Positions 15,170 to 22,669 of a stretch of 41,748 nt of DNA are shown here, in pieces. Position numbers and translations under genes: made by a program. How positions within the stretch are numbered: the first letter of the stretch is position 1; the number at the start of each line of letters is the position of its first letter. This stretch comes from Pirellulales bacterium (GTDB lineage: Bacteria; Planctomycetota; Planctomycetia; Pirellulales; Lacipirellulaceae), in contig JADZFK010000038.1 of assembly GCA_020849945.1 (NCBI GenBank), positions 1-41,748 on the forward strand. Reading direction: 5' to 3'. Below the pieces are notes generated by a model. It made no database searches. It worked only from the letters and a program-made list of their open reading frames with translations, and was not told the origin of the DNA.

Positions 15170-16222
15170 ATGGCCGGGTGTACTGTCCAGCGTTGGAGCC
15201 TTAGCCTGGGCAAGTGGTGGGGCGTTTGCGTCCACCTCCACATCTTTTTCCTGGTTTCGGCATTGCTTGCGTTGGTCTTTACGCTTCCTGAGCCTGATCT
15301 TGTTGGCTTGGGGCTGCTGATGATTGCCGTGTTGCTCGCGAGCGTATTGCTGCACGAGGTTGGCCACGCATGGGCCACCCTGCGGGCAGGTGGCGAAGTC
15401 GATGCCATTGTACTCGGGCCGGTCGGCGGCTTGGTTTCGCCTCGGGTGCCAGACGAACCGGAAAGCCTGCTCTTCGTAGCCCTGGCCGGGCCGATTGTCC
15501 ACTTGTTGTTGGCGTCGCTGGCCGCTCTTGTTCTGGCCCTTGCGGGCAACGCTCAATTGGTCGGTCTGTTGAACCCGCTCGCAACTCCGCAAGACCTGAT
15601 CGAACCGGGCGGTATCTTGCTCGTTGCCGCCAAGATGACCTTCTGGCTCAACTGGAACCTGATGATCCTGAACCTCTTGCCCGCCTACCCGTTCGATGGC
15701 GGACCGATTTTGCGTTCGATGCTTTGGCCCGCTGTTGGTCGGCGAACGGCTCGGGTGGTCACGGCCCGGTTTGCGATGGTGCTTGCCTTCGGCATTTGCT
15801 TGTTTGGCCTCTACGTTGCCAGTTTGGGGCAAGATGAAATCGTTTCCCGCTTCCCTTCCTGGATCGCCCTCGTTTTGCTTGGCATTTTCCTCTTCTTCAG
15901 TGCGAGGCAAGACCTGGCCACTGCCTCGTCCCCCGATTGGGCCGAAGACTTGCTCGGCTACCAGGTTAATTCGGAAGGCCTCGACCTGCTCGAAGTCAAT
16001 TGGAAGCCCGAACCCGAAGAAGAGGAGGATGGGGTACTCGTCGAACACCAACAACGGCCGAGCCTTGATGAGAACCTCCGCGATCAGGAAGCCTTGGAGG
16101 ACGCACGAGTCGATGACATTCTGGCGCGTCTCCACCATTCGAGTTGGGCGGCACTCTCGGCCGATGAAATTGCGATTCTACAGCGTGCGAGCCAGCGGTA
16201 CCGCAGGCGTCGTCAGCAATGA
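15170..16222 (+). CDS. M50-family (site-2-protease-like) membrane metalloprotease
   Basis: A 350-residue polytopic membrane protein. Zinc ligands are in HEVGH (62-66, in [15 protein letters not shown]), and the third ligand is the Asp in [11 protein letters not shown] (Asp176), the NPxxDG-type motif of M50 peptidases. Further membrane segments are [20 protein letters not shown] and a pair at about 205-250. A soluble acidic C-terminal tail of about 100 residues (PEPEEEEDG, then [12 protein letters not shown]) lacks a CBS or PDZ domain. Such enzymes cut transmembrane helices, often of anti-sigma factors or transporters. ATG at 15170 is preferred over the upstream TTG. Its last 45 bases overlap, tail to tail, with the hybrid kinase gene. 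The substrate is unknown. Confidence 0.85.
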   Translation: MAGCTVQRWSLSLGKWWGVCVHLHIFFLVSALLALVFTLPEPDLVGLGLLMIAVLLASVLLHEVGHAWATLRAGGEVDAIVLGPVGGLVSPRVPDEPESLLFVALAGPIVHLLLASLAALVLALAGNAQLVGLLNPLATPQDLIEPGGILLVAAKMTFWLNWNLMILNLLPAYPFDGGPILRSMLWPAVGRRTARVVTARFAMVLAFGICLFGLYVASLGQDEIVSRFPSWIALVLLGIFLFFSARQDLATASSPDWAEDLLGYQVNSEGLDLLEVNWKPEPEEEEDGVLVEHQQRPSLDENLRDQEALEDARVDDILARLHHSSWAALSADEIAILQRASQRYRRRRQQ

Positions 16223-18715
16223 CCCGTTTTCGGCGGTTTGGAGGCAGGCCGAGAGTCGTTCGACTTCGGCCAGGGCGAGTGTGGCGGCGTGGGGGCAGCT
16301 TGTGGTATTTTCTTGGCGGGCTAGGTTTTCGAGGCGGGCCAGGGCTTCGTAAGCGGCGTTGGCGGCAAAGGTGCCGACCGGCGACTTGAGCGCATGGGCG
16401 GCCTTGGCCAAGGCGGGCATGTCGCCGTTGTCGATCGCGGTTGTGATTGCGGCAACCCGATCTGGCAGGTTGTCGAGGTAGATGCCAATCAGTTCGCGTA
16501 GCAGTTCTTGCTCGCCATCGACCATTGCCAGTGCGGCGGCCTCATCGAACACATCGCCCGATGTTCGTTCTTGCGGCTCGTTGGTCACGGATCGTTGTTC
16601 GCATGCGAAGGGCGCGAGGGCGCGATCGAGGTCGGCTCGTTTGAGCGGCTTGGAAACATAGTCGTCCATTCCGGCCGACAGGCACATTTCGCGGTCGCCC
16701 TGCATGGCGTGGGCGGTCATGGCAATGATGGGAAGATGGCGATCGGAAGAGGCTTCGTCCCGCCGAATGGCGCGGGTCGTTTCCAGACCATCCATTTCGG
16801 GCATTTGAATGTCCATCAAGACGACGTCGAAGGAGTTGTTGCGGACGGCTTCGAGGGCCAAACGGCCGTTGTCTACGATCGTGCAGTGGTGTCCTAGCTT
16901 TTCCAAGAAGTGACGAACGACACGTTGGTTGACGGGATTATCTTCGGCAACGAGGAGTTTAAGTAGCCGGGTGTTGGCGTGGTTTGCGGGAGGTGGTTGT
17001 GGTTCACCCTGCTTGGGTTGCGAGTACGAGTCTACAGCGTGTGGTCGGTCGGCAACACACGTAACGGGGATCGTGAAGAAGAACGTGCTTCCGTGGGAGC
17101 CATCGCTATCGACGGCGAGCGTACCGCCCATCAACGAGACGAGTTGTGCGGAAATGGTTAGCCCCAGGCCGGTACCGCCGAAGCGTCGGGTGGTGCTGGC
17201 ATCGGCCTGGCTGAAAGGAGCGAAGATGGCTTTCTGTTTTTCGGGCGGGATGCCGATTCCGGTATCTCGCACGGCGATTTCCACTTGGTAATCGTTGCCT
17301 TGGCGTTGTACGGCGCGAGCCGAGAGGACGACGCTGCCGGACGAGGTGAACTTGACGGCATTGCCGACGATGTTGACGATAATCTGCCGCAATCGCGTGG
17401 GGTCGGCGATGACTCGCCAGGGGGCATCGGGTGCGATCGAGCACATTAGTTCGAGGCCTTTACTCTTGGCGCGAACAGCGAGGACCTTGAGTGCGTCGGA
17501 GAGCACCTCGTGGAAATTGCATTCTTCGAGGTGGAGCTCGAGTTTGTTGGCTTCGATTTTTGAATAATCGAGGATGTCGTTGATGATGGTCATCAGCGAT
17601 TCGGCCGAGGATCGGATATCGTTTACCGAATCGCGTTGGTGGGGTTCAAGGTTGGAATCGAGCAGCAGTTCGGCGATGCCGACGATGCCGTTCATGGGCG
17701 TGCGAATTTCGTGGCTCATGTTGGCGACGAATTCGCTTTTCGCGCGGCTGGCGGTTTCCGCGGCTTGACGGGCCTGTGTCAGTTCCTCCGAGCGAATATG
17801 TCGATCGATGGCGAGCGCGATCGAGTCGGCAACCGAGTTGATCGCGTCGTGAGAGGATCGGGTAAGTGGGTTGCGGTATTCGATCGTGAGAGCGCCGAGG
17901 AGCTTGCCATCGACGGCGAGCGGAAACCCCGCGCAAAGGGGCTGGCTGCTTACGGTGCAAGAGGAGCCTGTCAGCGGTCCCGTCTCGGACGACTCGATTG
18001 GGGTCGGAAGGACGGCCCGCGAATCTCGCATGACTTGTTGTGCGACTTCGAGCGCATATTCACATTCATCGCGCAACGGTCGATGGGGCGTATCGGGTAG
18101 TGCCGAACAGGGGGAAATCTGGGAGGTGGCAAGTGTCCACACTTTTCCGCCCGTGATATCGAGCCACATAGTTAGGGAATCGACACAGCGTTTGAGCATC
18201 TCGGTGAAAGGAGCCTGTTGGGTAAGTGCGACACCAATGTCGGCCAGCAGGGCGACGACATGAGACTGCTCTCGCAAGGAACGTTCGATGTTCTTCGGCC
18301 CGGTGATATCGGTTACGCTGCCCACATAGGAGTCCACTGCGCCGGTATCAGCCGCAAGCGGGTTGATTGTGACGAGAGTCCACACGACCGAGCCATCCGC
18401 ACGCCACAGTTGGTGTTCCGAGGCGTAGGACATAGCGGATGCCGATGTGCGGCTCCACTGATCGCAGGCCGGTTGTCGTTCCAGATCGTGGAGGGGAAAG
18501 GTCCAATGTTGCCCGAGCAGCGAAGCGCGTGGAGCCCCGGCAAGTTGGCAGAAGTGATCGTTGACGTAGACGAGCTCTCCGGCCAGGTTGGTTTGGAATA
18601 TCCCCACGAGCAGATTTTCGACGACCACAGACTCGCGGCTTAGGAGGTTCGCGTGGGCCTGTGGAGAGAGGGCGATTGCCCTAGGTTTAGCGGTATTCAC
18701 AAGAACGTTTGTCAT
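16178..18715 (-). CDS. hybrid sensor histidine kinase, PAS-GAF-HisKA-HATPase-REC-HPt
   Basis: An 845-residue soluble kinase. PAS (about 30-145, [20 protein letters not shown]) leads into a GAF-like domain (about 155-305, ending [12 protein letters not shown] and DSIALAID). HisKA carries the phospho-His in [16 protein letters not shown] (about 336). HATPase has [21 protein letters not shown] and [11 protein letters not shown]. The receiver (about 590-710) has [13 protein letters not shown] and SKPLKRA. The HPt domain has [11 protein letters not shown]. No transmembrane helix is seen, so it senses in the cytoplasm. The complete His-Asp-His relay could pass phosphate to the small receivers encoded just upstream on the same strand (18862, 19368), so it may be the last gene of the chemosensory operon. 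Its 3' end overlaps the convergent protease gene by 45 bp. Confidence 0.93.
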   Translation of the reverse strand: MTNVLVNTAKPRAIALSPQAHANLLSRESVVVENLLVGIFQTNLAGELVYVNDHFCQLAGAPRASLLGQHWTFPLHDLERQPACDQWSRTSASAMSYASEHQLWRADGSVVWTLVTINPLAADTGAVDSYVGSVTDITGPKNIERSLREQSHVVALLADIGVALTQQAPFTEMLKRCVDSLTMWLDITGGKVWTLATSQISPCSALPDTPHRPLRDECEYALEVAQQVMRDSRAVLPTPIESSETGPLTGSSCTVSSQPLCAGFPLAVDGKLLGALTIEYRNPLTRSSHDAINSVADSIALAIDRHIRSEELTQARQAAETASRAKSEFVANMSHEIRTPMNGIVGIAELLLDSNLEPHQRDSVNDIRSSAESLMTIINDILDYSKIEANKLELHLEECNFHEVLSDALKVLAVRAKSKGLELMCSIAPDAPWRVIADPTRLRQIIVNIVGNAVKFTSSGSVVLSARAVQRQGNDYQVEIAVRDTGIGIPPEKQKAIFAPFSQADASTTRRFGGTGLGLTISAQLVSLMGGTLAVDSDGSHGSTFFFTIPVTCVADRPHAVDSYSQPKQGEPQPPPANHANTRLLKLLVAEDNPVNQRVVRHFLEKLGHHCTIVDNGRLALEAVRNNSFDVVLMDIQMPEMDGLETTRAIRRDEASSDRHLPIIAMTAHAMQGDREMCLSAGMDDYVSKPLKRADLDRALAPFACEQRSVTNEPQERTSGDVFDEAAALAMVDGEQELLRELIGIYLDNLPDRVAAITTAIDNGDMPALAKAAHALKSPVGTFAANAAYEALARLENLARQENTTSCPHAATLALAEVERLSACLQTAENGSLLTTPAVPLARTL

Positions 18716-18861
18716 AAGGTGGCTCGACTAACACTTGGGGGATCCGTTGGATGAAGTCCTCGATGTTTGGCAAAGCGGTCGATGAAGTGTGGTACCGTCG
18801 TCGATGGAAGGCGAGGCCGGGGGTACCGAGCCGGTTCGCGGGATGGCAGGAGGGGTGGTTG

Positions 18862-19323
18862 TTAGCAGGTCGCCGTCGAGAGCGCGGCAAACTGCTCGGT
18901 TTGCGAAGACGTAGCGACGGTTACTTGCATTAACGTTTCGTTCCAGCGGTTGATTTGGTTGAAGGCGAGTTGAATGACGTCGACCATGGGTTGAACATCG
19001 GTCATAGGTTTGAACAGGCAGGCGAGCGCGCCGTGCCGCATTGCGGTTGAGGCGGTTAGCGGGGTCTTCAATCCGGTGAAGACGATCACATTCACGCTTG
19101 CATCGCGCAGCTTGATGCTTCGCAAGAGGTCCATGCCGTTGATCCCGGGCATGTCGATATCGAGGAGAACGACGCGATAGTCGTGTTCGGCAATGGCCGC
19201 GAGCACTTGGCCGGGATCGTTCAGTTCCGCGGCCTGGAGGCCCCGTTTACGGAGCGCCGTGGTAACCAACCGAGTGATTGCGGGATCATCATCGACGTGC
19301 AAGATGGGGTGAGTCAGTGACAT
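18862..19323 (-). CDS. response regulator, receiver domain plus C-terminal tail
   Basis: A 153-residue protein starting MSLTHPILHVDDDPAITRLV. The acidic pair DDD, phospho-Asp in VVLLDIDMPGING, switch Thr in VIVFTGL and Lys in CLFKPM are all present. After the domain is a short helical tail (FNQINRWNETLMQV) of unknown role. No DNA-binding output domain is present, so it acts by protein contact. ATG at 19323 follows AAAGG about nine bases upstream. Another receiver gene lies 44 bp upstream and the hybrid kinase 146 bp downstream. It is a plausible phosphate acceptor of that kinase or of CheA. Confidence 0.88.
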   Translation of the reverse strand: MSLTHPILHVDDDPAITRLVTTALRKRGLQAAELNDPGQVLAAIAEHDYRVVLLDIDMPGINGMDLLRSIKLRDASVNVIVFTGLKTPLTASTAMRHGALACLFKPMTDVQPMVDVIQLAFNQINRWNETLMQVTVATSSQTEQFAALSTATC

Positions 19324-19367
19324 GATCGTAAACCTTTTTGGTAAGTGGAAAATGGCAGGTAGTGGGG

Positions 19368-19892
19368 TTATTCTTCGCAGGAGTGGCGTTGTTCGCGGCC
19401 TCGCCGGAGCGTGCCGGTTAGTGCTTCTTGCCAGCGTTCGAGACGATCGAGCGACTGGTGGATGAGCCGCACCAAGAGTTGTTGGTCGACGGGTTTGAGC
19501 AGGTAATCGGTAACGCCCAAGTCGCCGGCATCCACCAGGCTGGAAGCCGTGGAATGCGCGGTAAGGAGCAGCGATTGGGTCCAACTGTTTTGTTTACGGG
19601 CAAGTTCGATGAGTTCCAAGCCGTTGAAGCCTGGCATATCGAGATCGGTAACCAGGATATCGACCCAAGCGTGCTCGATATGTTCGGCTGCCGTGGAGGG
19701 ATCGGTGAAGGTGCTCATTTCGACATCACCGACAATATCCCGGCGCAGCACGTGCGCGAGCAAACGGGCCTGTGCCGGATCGTCTTCGACGAGCACAAGC
19801 TTCATCGCCGGGTTCGAGGGAGTGGGCGTAGCGCCAGACATCCTAGACAAATTGAGGTACGCATTGCGAAGCGCATCGAAATCGGGCTTCAT
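19368..19892 (-). CDS. response regulator, receiver domain with extra N-terminal helix
   Basis: A 174-residue protein. The N-terminal segment MKPDFDALRNAYLNLSRMSG looks like an amphipathic helix. The receiver follows: MKLVLVEDDPAQARLLAHVL, phospho-Asp in VTDLDMPGFNG, Thr in LLLTAHS, Lys in YLLKPVD. The C-terminal tail (LDRLERWQEALTGTLRRGRE) is basic and helical. ATG at 19892 is chosen because GGAG lies ten bases upstream and the N-terminal codons look natural; this makes it overlap cheB by 50 bp. A second ATG (19841) one base after the cheB stop is the alternative. No output domain is present. It is part of the chemosensory run. Confidence 0.87.
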   Translation of the reverse strand: MKPDFDALRNAYLNLSRMSGATPTPSNPAMKLVLVEDDPAQARLLAHVLRRDIVGDVEMSTFTDPSTAAEHIEHAWVDILVTDLDMPGFNGLELIELARKQNSWTQSLLLTAHSTASSLVDAGDLGVTDYLLKPVDQQLLVRLIHQSLDRLERWQEALTGTLRRGREQRHSCEE

Positions 19893-20940
19893 GGGTTATG
19901 GTCTCCGCGAGGTCGTCGAGGGCCACTTGCTGGTTGACATGGCCTTCGAGGAAAGCAGCTTTGTTCATGCCATAGACATCGGAGGTGGTTTCATCTTGGC
20001 CGAGTACGTAACCGCCGTGGGCTTGGATCGCGGCGCAACCGTCTGTGCCATCGCGTCCCATGCCGGTCATAATGACTCCCATGCACTTTTCGGCGAATGC
20101 CTCGGCGGCGCCGAACATCATGACATCGACGGAAGGTTTATGCCCGCTGACGGGTTCGCCATCGAGAATCGAGACTTGGACGTCGTCGCCGCGGCGAACG
20201 AGCGCGAGATGGGCCCCGCCGGGCGCGATATAAGCGAAGCCAGGGCGGAGGATGTCGCCGGTGGCCGCTTCTTTCACCGTGATGGCCGAAAGCGAATTGA
20301 GCCGGCTTGCAAAAGGCCCCGTAAACATGCGTGGCATGTGCTGCACGACCACGATTGGCGGAAGCGGCGGGACGAGCGAAGCGAACAACTTGGAAAGGGC
20401 GGGAGGCCCGCCGGTCGAGACACCGATGGCGACGCACCCGGCGACCATTCGGCCATAAAGCCCTGGTTCGAAGTGTTCGCCATTCCGTTCCTGGCGAAGC
20501 GCGCGCGATTGCCGAGCATGAAGGATGCGGCGAACATCGGCACCCGCCAGGCCGCGTATCTTGGCCGGCAATTCCTGGCCGAGTGCCCGGCGGACCTCTT
20601 GGGCGTTGACCGGCTTTGGCACGTAATCGAGTGCGCCGCGTTCGAGTGCCTGCATCGTGATATCAGCCGCGGGCTGGGTCAGCGAGCTCACGACGATGAC
20701 GGGGAGGGGATCGGAGGCGAGGATATGATCCAAGGTCGTGAGGCCATCCATTTTCGGCATTTGTAGATCGAGCGTGACAAGATCGGGATGTAATTCGGCA
20801 ATCAATTCGAGCGCGCGTTTGCCGTCGCTGGCCGTACCCACGACCTCGATTCCTTGCTCTTGGGCAAGAAGGTCGCAGATCAACTCGCGGATTAGGGGCG
20901 AGTCATCGACAACGAGCACGCGAATGGGCTTATTTCGCAT
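19843..20940 (-). CDS. cheB: protein-glutamate methylesterase/deamidase CheB
   Basis: A 365-residue protein. The receiver domain has RVLVVDDSPLIRELI, phospho-Asp in LVTLDLQMPKMDG, and Lys in YVPKPV. After a linker, the methylesterase domain shows catalytic Ser in AIGVSTGGPPALSKL, His in VVVQHMPRMFTGPFA and Asp in VIMTGMGRDGTDG. It removes methyl groups from receptor glutamates and deamidates glutamines during adaptation, activated by CheA phosphorylation. The last residues (EARFRCASQCVPQFV) read through the start of the next gene in another frame and look like an extension after loss of an original stop. It partners CheR (25646) and CheD (21430) in the same operon. Confidence 0.96.
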   Translation of the reverse strand: MRNKPIRVLVVDDSPLIRELICDLLAQEQGIEVVGTASDGKRALELIAELHPDLVTLDLQMPKMDGLTTLDHILASDPLPVIVVSSLTQPAADITMQALERGALDYVPKPVNAQEVRRALGQELPAKIRGLAGADVRRILHARQSRALRQERNGEHFEPGLYGRMVAGCVAIGVSTGGPPALSKLFASLVPPLPPIVVVQHMPRMFTGPFASRLNSLSAITVKEAATGDILRPGFAYIAPGGAHLALVRRGDDVQVSILDGEPVSGHKPSVDVMMFGAAEAFAEKCMGVIMTGMGRDGTDGCAAIQAHGGYVLGQDETTSDVYGMNKAAFLEGHVNQQVALDDLAETITHEARFRCASQCVPQFV

Positions 20941-20984
20941 TGTGATCTCGCATTCCTACGGGGTGATCCATCGAGCGATTCGGT

Positions 20985-21398
20985 TCAGCACGTGGCCGTA
21001 TTGCGGGCGGGAGTATTGTGAACGCCAATGGGCTTTGCGGCCGCGAGTAGTTCGAGGGCGCGGACCGCCTGTTCGCGGCGAAACGGCTTCACGATGAAAT
21101 CGGATGCGCCAAGACTGAGGGCTTCCTTGAGGACCGCTTTCTGGCTGATCGCACTGATTACAAGGACGCGAGCCTGCTGGTTTAATGCGCGGATGCCGCG
21201 GAGGGCGTACAGCCCGTCGTGGATTGGCATCACCATATCCAACGTGACGATATCGGGGCGCAGTCGTTCGTAAAGTTCGACGGCCTCGGCGCCGTTGGCC
21301 GCTTCGCCAGCGACTTCGAAGCCGATTTCGTGGGCGACTTCCTTGATCAGTTCGCGGATGATCATCGAATCATCGGTGATGAGTAATCGGTGTGCCAT
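20985..21398 (-). CDS. cheY: chemotaxis response regulator CheY
   Basis: A 137-residue single receiver: MAHRLLITDDSMIIRELIKE, phospho-Asp in IVTLDMVMPIHDG, Thr replaced by Ser in VLVISAIS, and Lys in FIVKPFR. The end AAAKPIGVHNTPARNTATC is a short unstructured tail. ATG at 21398 starts the fold and GGAG lies ten bases upstream. It would be phosphorylated by CheA and dephosphorylated by the CheC-like protein. It sits between cheD and cheB. With no flagellar switch gene in the window, its target is unknown. Confidence 0.92.
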   Translation of the reverse strand: MAHRLLITDDSMIIRELIKEVAHEIGFEVAGEAANGAEAVELYERLRPDIVTLDMVMPIHDGLYALRGIRALNQQARVLVISAISQKAVLKEALSLGASDFIVKPFRREQAVRALELLAAAKPIGVHNTPARNTATC

Positions 21399-21429
21399 GA
21401 TAAGATCGCTCCGTAGGAGGCCGAGATCG

Positions 21430-21918
21430 TTAGAGTGTTTCCTTGGGCATTCCGGCCACTTCGACTTCCACAGCACCCGTTGAGGCGAAGAACCTGATGC
21501 GTCGCCCCTTTGAACCTTCCAGGTGTTCGGCCGAGACGCGAATTCCTGCCCGATCGAGAGCGTGGCGAGCGGCGGCGATGTTTTGAAGTCCGATTTGCAT
21601 GGGCCCATTGTTGGCGAACATGCTTGCGCCGCCGGCCAGTTTGCAAATGAGTTGAGAGGCCCGAGCACCTTGGTGGGCGAGGGATTCGAGCATCGAGGCG
21701 ATCGCGGTATCGGCGAACTTGCCGGGAGGCCCGGTGCGGCCTTCGGAGCAGGGCAGGACGACGTGGGCGAGTGTTCCGACCTCGTTGGCGGGGTCGTACA
21801 ACGCGATTCCCAAGCATGATCCCAAGATCGCTTGAGCCATTTGTTGGCCGGTAATCGTCACGATTTCACCCATATTCGCGGTTGCGGCGGTTGTGGATAG
21901 TTGAAGTGTGGAAGGCAT
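21430..21918 (-). CDS. cheD: chemoreceptor glutamine deamidase CheD
   Basis: A 162-residue CheD. The core is MGEIVTITGQQMAQAILGSC followed by LGIALYDP and VGTLAHVVLP, containing the catalytic Cys (GSC) and His (AHV). The threonine that stands six residues before the cysteine in the classic enzyme seems to be replaced here (AQAILGSC). Then come AGGASMF and NIAAARHALDRAGI, typical of the family. CheD converts receptor glutamines to glutamates and, in CheC-bearing systems, pairs with CheC to tune adaptation; both genes are adjacent here. ATG at 21918 is chosen; TTG at 21951 is an alternative and neither has a good ribosome site. Confidence 0.92.
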   Translation of the reverse strand: MPSTLQLSTTAATANMGEIVTITGQQMAQAILGSCLGIALYDPANEVGTLAHVVLPCSEGRTGPPGKFADTAIASMLESLAHQGARASQLICKLAGGASMFANNGPMQIGLQNIAAARHALDRAGIRVSAEHLEGSKGRRIRFFASTGAVEVEVAGMPKETL

Positions 21919-21971
21919 GGGGAGGCACGTGGCATAAAAGGTGTGCGCCAAGGAGTTGGACGACGACCGAT

Positions 21972-22574
21972 TCAGGCACCGGCAAGAGAACGTTCAATGA
22001 CTTGCATCAATTCGGGTGAGGGGATGAGCACGAGGCTCCACTCGACATCCTGGCCCATGCATTCGAACCGGGTTTTGCACAGCATGACTCGATCTTCGCA
22101 CTGCGCTTGCGAGAGCACGGCTTGCTGAACGACACTCATGGCGTAATCTCGCATGACATCGGGCGGTGTGGGCCAGAGTCGGGTGCCGGTGAGTTCCGTC
22201 AGGTGATTCATGTAGATGGAGGCGAGGATGTTGCCTGTTTCCGCAAGTGCGGAAAGTTCGAGCGGAGACCAGTGGCCACCATTCGAGGCCGGTCGTCGGA
22301 GCAGCGATTGGATCAGGCTGCGGGCGTTGTCGTCGTCGAAAGAGAGCAGGAGTTGGCCGCCGTAGTCTCCATCGATCCCGAAGCGGACGAGCGTCACCAA
22401 CTCTTCAGAAAGCCGGAGAGAAAGGGCGACTTCCGAGAGCGACGTTTCGGAGATTTCGTCTACCGAGAGCACGACGTCGCCGTGGGTCCACACGGCAAGC
22501 GCCGTGGAGGCCTCTTCGGTGGCGGTCGCGAAGAACGCCTTCCAAGCTCGAAGGTTTGGGGCAAGCGTGTTCAT
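21972..22574 (-). CDS. cheC: CheC-family CheY-phosphate phosphatase
   Basis: A 200-residue protein with a single CheC active-site motif, SALAETGN followed about 20 residues later by WPTP, fitting the [S/D]xxxExxN...P pattern. CheC and CheX remove phosphate from CheY-P. Classic CheC has two such sites and FliY/CheX vary, so this is a one-site member. Before the motif lies LRLSEELVTLVRFGIDGDYG and LLLSFDDDNARSLIQSLL. ATG at 22574 follows AAGGA at eight bases. It lies between cheA and cheD. The CheC-CheD pairing supports the call; CheX-like naming is possible. Confidence 0.82.
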   Translation of the reverse strand: MNTLAPNLRAWKAFFATATEEASTALAVWTHGDVVLSVDEISETSLSEVALSLRLSEELVTLVRFGIDGDYGGQLLLSFDDDNARSLIQSLLRRPASNGGHWSPLELSALAETGNILASIYMNHLTELTGTRLWPTPPDVMRDYAMSVVQQAVLSQAQCEDRVMLCKTRFECMGQDVEWSLVLIPSPELMQVIERSLAGA

Positions 22575-22669
22575 GAAGTTGTTCCTTGCAACATTGAAAG
22601 ATACGGTTTCATGCAAGTGTGTTGGAAAATGGGTTTTCTGGCACCTTGGGGTTTGCGCATGATGCGCGG

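Noticed and set aside
15002-16138. A 378-codon minus-strand frame opposite the M50 protease
   Set aside because: It mirrors the protease gene; the plus strand has the HEVGH and PFDGG motifs and membrane helices, while the minus frame is a polar Gln/Arg-rich shadow.
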